Shown piece by piece: positions 60,856 to 64,000 of a stretch of DNA of 64,000 bases (the first letter of the stretch is position 1; each line of letters begins with the position of its first letter). A program made the position numbers and the translations under genes. The notes under the pieces are model-generated. The model did not search any database. It had not been told where the DNA came from and saw only the letters and a list, made by a program, of their open reading frames with translations. The stretch is taken from positions 1 through 64,000 of the forward strand of contig JANRIQ010000024.1 in assembly GCA_033764775.1 (NCBI GenBank), read 5' to 3'. The stretch comes from JAWXCE01 sp033764775. GTDB taxonomy: Bacteria; Pseudomonadota; Alphaproteobacteria; Rhizobiales; Rhodomicrobiaceae.

Positions 60856-62520
60856 ATGTTGCGCATCGCCCTTGCCGCCGCCCTGCTCGCCTCTCCCGCC
60901 GCCGCCAAAGACGTGCTCGCGCCGTCGTCAATCCTTGCGGTGACGGTATTTCCCCGCGGCGCCGAGGTTGTCCGCGTCGCTGACGTGGCGGCGCCGGCGG
61001 GCGCTTCGGTCATCGTCGTGCAGGATTTGCCCGCCGAGATCGATCCAGACTCCGTCCAGGTCGAGGGCGACATGACCGGCGGCGTGGAGATCACCTCGGT
61101 GGACGCGAGTCGCATCTTTATCAAAAAGCCCGGTCTCCCAGGCCTGCCGGACGCGACCGAGCGCAGACGTCTGGAAGCCGAGGCGCAGGCGCTAAAAGAT
61201 GAGCGGGCCGCGCTCGACGGCGCTGTGGAGAGCGCCAAGGCGCAGAAAACGCTCGCGCAGAACCTGGCGAAACTTCCGGTTTCAGGGCCACGCGGCGGCG
61301 AGAGCGGGGCGCAACCCGATTGGCCGGTTCTGTTCGACCTCATCGGCAACCGCCTGGTCGAGGCGCAGAAGGCTTTGCTCGCCGCGCAGGTCCGCCAGCG
61401 CGGCATCGACGAGAAAATTAAGGAGATCGAGGAGCGTTTGAACCGGGAGCCGCCCGAGGAGACCGAACGCACCGAGGTGCGGGTGTTTCTGGAGGCCGCG
61501 GGCGAGGCGAAAGGCCGGTTGCGCATCCGCTACCGCTCGGAGAACGCCTCCTGGCGCCCTGGCTACGACGCGCGCCTGACCACGGGCGACAAGCCGGCGC
61601 TCGCTCTCAGCCGACGCGCCCATGTGGCGCAGGACACGGGCGAGGACTGGAACGAGGTTCAACTCATGCTCTCCACCGCCCGCCCTGGAGGCGCAACCGC
61701 AGCGCCCAGCCTGCGCCCGATCATCGTCGAGTTCGAGCGCGAGGCGCCGCTGCCAAAGGCCATGATGCGGGCCCCAGCCCCCGCCGGCGCGCCGCCCGCC
61801 GAAGGCTTCGCCGCCGAGTCCGCCGACCGAGAGGTGGCGGGTTACAGCGCGGCGAGAGTCGCGATCCGGCCGGCCGTCATCGAGGCCTCCACCTATCAGG
61901 CCATCTTTAAGATTGCGTCGAAAGCGACGATCAAATCCGGCGTGGGGGACAAGAAAGTTCTTATCGCCAACGAAACCTTAAAACCGACCGTCAAGGTCAT
62001 CTCGGCGCCGAAGGAAAACACCACCGCATTCCTCAATGCGAACTTCATCTATCAAGGCGAGGCGGCCTTGCTGCCCGGCGACGTCTCGCTCTACCGCGAT
62101 AATGTGTATGTGGGCGCCGGCGCGCTGCCGCTCATCGCTGCGGGGCAGGAGCACAATCTCGGCTTCGGGCCGGACGACTCGGTCAAGGTCAACCGCATCA
62201 GCGTGAAGCGCGAAAAGGGCGAAACCGGCGTGCTCACATCGTCGAATGTGGACGAGCAGCATTTCTCCATCACGGTCAAAAACCTGCACGCCAAGCCCGT
62301 CGCGGTCATGGTGCTCGATCAGATGCCCTATTCGGAGGACGAAAAGATCGTGGTGGAGATGCTGCCCGTCACGACGCCGCCCTCGGAGACAAACCACGAA
62401 GACAAGCGCGGCGTGGTCGTCTGGGAGATGGAGCTGAGGCCGGGCGAGGAGCGAGCGCTCGCCTTCTCGTACCAGATCAACTGGCCGGCGAAACGTGAGA
62501 TCGTCACCGCCCCGCGCTGA
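60856..62520 (+). CDS. Secreted DUF4139 (mucoidy inhibitor MuiA-like) protein
   Basis: 554 residues with a short signal peptide (MLRIALAAALLASPAAAKD). The DUF4140 N-terminal domain (VTVFPRGAEVVRVADV), a coiled coil at about 95-210 (ERRRLEAEAQALKDERAALD...), and the C-terminal DUF4139 beta domain (RYRSENASWRPGYDARL to AFSYQINWPA) are in the family order. Role unknown; homologues are periplasmic or surface proteins. ATG 60856 is chosen as it starts the signal peptide; the frame is open to 60784. Its end overlaps the EamA gene by 17 nt. Confidence 0.88.
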   Translation: MLRIALAAALLASPAAAKDVLAPSSILAVTVFPRGAEVVRVADVAAPAGASVIVVQDLPAEIDPDSVQVEGDMTGGVEITSVDASRIFIKKPGLPGLPDATERRRLEAEAQALKDERAALDGAVESAKAQKTLAQNLAKLPVSGPRGGESGAQPDWPVLFDLIGNRLVEAQKALLAAQVRQRGIDEKIKEIEERLNREPPEETERTEVRVFLEAAGEAKGRLRIRYRSENASWRPGYDARLTTGDKPALALSRRAHVAQDTGEDWNEVQLMLSTARPGGATAAPSLRPIIVEFEREAPLPKAMMRAPAPAGAPPAEGFAAESADREVAGYSAARVAIRPAVIEASTYQAIFKIASKATIKSGVGDKKVLIANETLKPTVKVISAPKENTTAFLNANFIYQGEAALLPGDVSLYRDNVYVGAGALPLIAAGQEHNLGFGPDDSVKVNRISVKREKGETGVLTSSNVDEQHFSITVKNLHAKPVAVMVLDQMPYSEDEKIVVEMLPVTTPPSETNHEDKRGVVVWEMELRPGEERALAFSYQINWPAKREIVTAPR

Positions 62521-63418
62521 CCCCGGCGCGGCGGGCCGAAAGCAGCACGCCGCCCATGATCAGCAAAAAGCCGGCGGCGTGGAAGCCCTGGAGCTGCTCG
62601 CCGAGAAACGCGATCGCGAGACCGACGCCGAATACGGGGATGAGATTGAGATAGGCGCCCGCGCGATTGGCGCCGATCAGCTCAACGCCGCGGCTAAAGA
62701 AAATATACGACAGCACGCTGGGAAACACGGCGACATAAGCGATGGCGAAGGCGGTCGTCCAGTCGGCTTGCAGCGAGCGCCCAAGTCCGTGCTCCACGGC
62801 GGCCAGCGGCGCGTTGAACACGGCCGCGAGGGCGAAGGTGACAGCCGCGAAACTCAGCCAGTGAATGGCCGGTTTGCGCCGCAGATAAGCGGTGTAGACG
62901 CCCCAGGAGGCGAGCGCCGCGAACACCCAGAGATCGCCCTGGTTGAATTCCGCCGCGCCGAGCTTTGATGGATCGCCGCGCGCGATGATGAAGACGACGC
63001 CGACGCCCGCCAGAACCACGCCCAGCGCCTGCGCTCTCGTCATGCGGTCGCCGAAGGCCGCATAAGCCGCGATCGCGATGAGCAACGGTCCGGACGCGCC
63101 AACCAGGAGTGCGTTCACCGCCGGCGTGTGGGTAAGCCCGATGTAAAGAAGGGTGTTGTAGCTGCCCGGCCCGAGCGCGGCGAGAAACGCGATCATCGGC
63201 GCGTGCGCGCGTATCGTCGCCCAATCCTGACGCAGTCGGGGCCACGCGAACGGCGCGATGATCAGCGTGGCGAGCGTCCAACGGGCGAAGGCGAGTTGGA
63301 CCGGAGGCGTGAGGTCGCTTAAGCCGCGTCCCAGCACCGTGTTCCCCGCCCAGAACAGACCGGCAAGGACAAGCAACAGCGGCGCACTGGAGAATAAGCC
63401 TTGGCCCAGCGACCTCAT
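62504..63418 (-). CDS. EamA/DMT family transporter
   Basis: 304-residue inner-membrane protein with ten predicted helices in two EamA repeats (LVLAGLFWAGNTVLGRGLSDLTPPVQLAFARW; LWVFAALASWGVYTAYLRRK). RhaT/YdcZ-like drug-metabolite transporters export amino acids or metabolites; the substrate is unknown. The C-terminus overlaps the DUF4139 gene end by 17 nt, in opposite orientation. The sod gene lies upstream, separated by 38 nt. Confidence 0.92.
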   Translation of the reverse strand: MRSLGQGLFSSAPLLLVLAGLFWAGNTVLGRGLSDLTPPVQLAFARWTLATLIIAPFAWPRLRQDWATIRAHAPMIAFLAALGPGSYNTLLYIGLTHTPAVNALLVGASGPLLIAIAAYAAFGDRMTRAQALGVVLAGVGVVFIIARGDPSKLGAAEFNQGDLWVFAALASWGVYTAYLRRKPAIHWLSFAAVTFALAAVFNAPLAAVEHGLGRSLQADWTTAFAIAYVAVFPSVLSYIFFSRGVELIGANRAGAYLNLIPVFGVGLAIAFLGEQLQGFHAAGFLLIMGGVLLSARRAGVSAGR

Positions 63419-63456
63419 CTAAGGCCGCCGGGCGTGTAGCGCGAGCGCGTCAAGGT

Positions 63457-64000
63457 TTACTTGGCGGCGTCGAACAGGCCCTCGACATACTCCCAATTGA
63501 CGAGGTGATCGACGAAAGCCTCCAGGTACTTCGGCCGCGCGTTGCGATAGTCGATGTAATACGAGTGCTCCCACACATCGACGCCGAGCAGCGGCTTGGC
63601 GCCGTGCACCAGCGGGTTCTCGCCGTTTGGCGTTTTCATGATGACGAGCTTGCCGTCCTTCATGGCGAGCCACGCCCAGCCGGAGCCGAACTGCGTTTTG
63701 CCAGCCTCGATGAAGTCCGTACGGAATTTGTCGTAGCCGCCGAGGTCGCTGTCGATTTTCGCCTGCAGCGCGCCGGGGAGTTTGGAGCCGCCGCCGCCGT
63801 GCTTCATCCATTGCCAGAAATGAACGTGGTTGAAGTGCTGGCCGGCGTTGTTGAACAGGCCCTGATGCTTGCCGTAGGAGCCGGTGACGACCTCCTCCAG
63901 GCTTTTGCCCGCGAACTCCGTGCCCTCCATGAGCTTGTTGCCGGTTTCGACATAGGCGTTGTGGTGTTTGTCATGGTGAAATTCGAGCGTTTCCGCCGAC
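63457..64000 (-). CDS. sodB: Superoxide dismutase (Fe/Mn type), 5' end cut by window
   Basis: 180 residues are visible; the N-terminal part lies beyond position 64000. The metal ligands and family blocks FHHDKHHNAYV, FNHVHFWQWMKHGGGG, AGKTQFGSGWAWL, LGVDVWEHSYYIDYRNARPKYLEAF are all present. The enzyme dismutates superoxide in the cytoplasm. A Gln after NNAG and the HFNH block favour an iron form, but Fe versus Mn cannot be settled by eye. Confidence 0.93.
   Translation of the reverse strand, partial: SAETLEFHHDKHHNAYVETGNKLMEGTEFAGKSLEEVVTGSYGKHQGLFNNAGQHFNHVHFWQWMKHGGGGSKLPGALQAKIDSDLGGYDKFRTDFIEAGKTQFGSGWAWLAMKDGKLVIMKTPNGENPLVHGAKPLLGVDVWEHSYYIDYRNARPKYLEAFVDHLVNWEYVEGLFDAAK

Overview
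The window looks like chromosomal DNA of a high-GC alphaproteobacterium, most likely of the Hyphomicrobiales. This rests on gene content: a RegB/RegA/SenC redox locus, a ChrR-type ECF sigma operon, sarcosine oxidase soxBDAG, a PstS-OmpA chimera, a DUF1127 gene, and two enzymes of the ethylmalonyl-CoA pathway (mesaconyl-CoA hydratase and ethylmalonyl-CoA mutase). I found no insertion sequence, prophage, CRISPR array, rRNA or tRNA gene. Genes are dense, with frequent 4-nt ATGA overlaps inside operons. The window starts just before clpB and ends inside a superoxide dismutase gene.

Layout. 1-7 kb: clpB, two membrane proteins, a DCC thiol protein, a Tat-exported AllA-like protein, tex. 7-12 kb: LuxR-type regulator, chemoreceptor, cheB. 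12-14 kb: thiD, an FAH-family hydrolase, a secreted protein. 14-18.6 kb: a five-gene minus-strand operon with the biotin ECF transporter bioMNY followed by an acyl-CoA ligase and a thiolase-like gene. 18.7-20.8 kb: zur-znuC-znuB, divergent from it. 20.8-25.7 kb: an exoY-like sugar transferase, a class III aminotransferase, a frameshifted PstS-OmpA gene and a secreted partner. 26-28 kb: an ABC exporter. 28.1-32.8 kb: ECF sigma factor, ChrR-like anti-sigma, atypical SDR, photolyase, a DpaA/YafK-like protein with a Cys-repeat tail, and a DUF2256 micro-protein. 33-35.6 kb: small protein, rhodanese, GNAT, mesaconyl-CoA hydratase, an Asp-block secreted protein. 35.6-40.5 kb: soxBDAG. 40.8-44.3 kb: a polar amino-acid ABC transporter. 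44.3-47 kb: small proteins, LysR, a D-amino-acid dehydrogenase-like oxidoreductase. 47-49 kb: mscL and an AI-2E-family permease. 49-51.6 kb: regA, regB and divergent senC. 51.7-57 kb: a PhaZ-like protein without its nucleophile, a YgjP-type metallopeptidase, PBP1A, small membrane proteins. 57-64 kb: ethylmalonyl-CoA mutase, a second AI-2E permease, DUF1127, DUF4139, EamA, sod.

The most unusual region is 28.1-32.8 kb. It resembles the RpoE-ChrR singlet-oxygen response of Rhodobacter. The anti-sigma factor keeps the zinc ligands of its sigma-binding domain but has lost the cupin metal ligands, and the SDR lacks the catalytic Tyr. Other oddities are a thiolase without its second active-site Cys next to bioY, an Asp-rich secreted protein with blocks of exactly 6, 12 and 18 Asp, a probable leaderless promoter at thiD, an orphan terminator suggesting a small RNA near 25.9 kb, and gene pairs sharing a CTAG stop palindrome. 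All functional calls come from reading the translated sequence; no database search was run.
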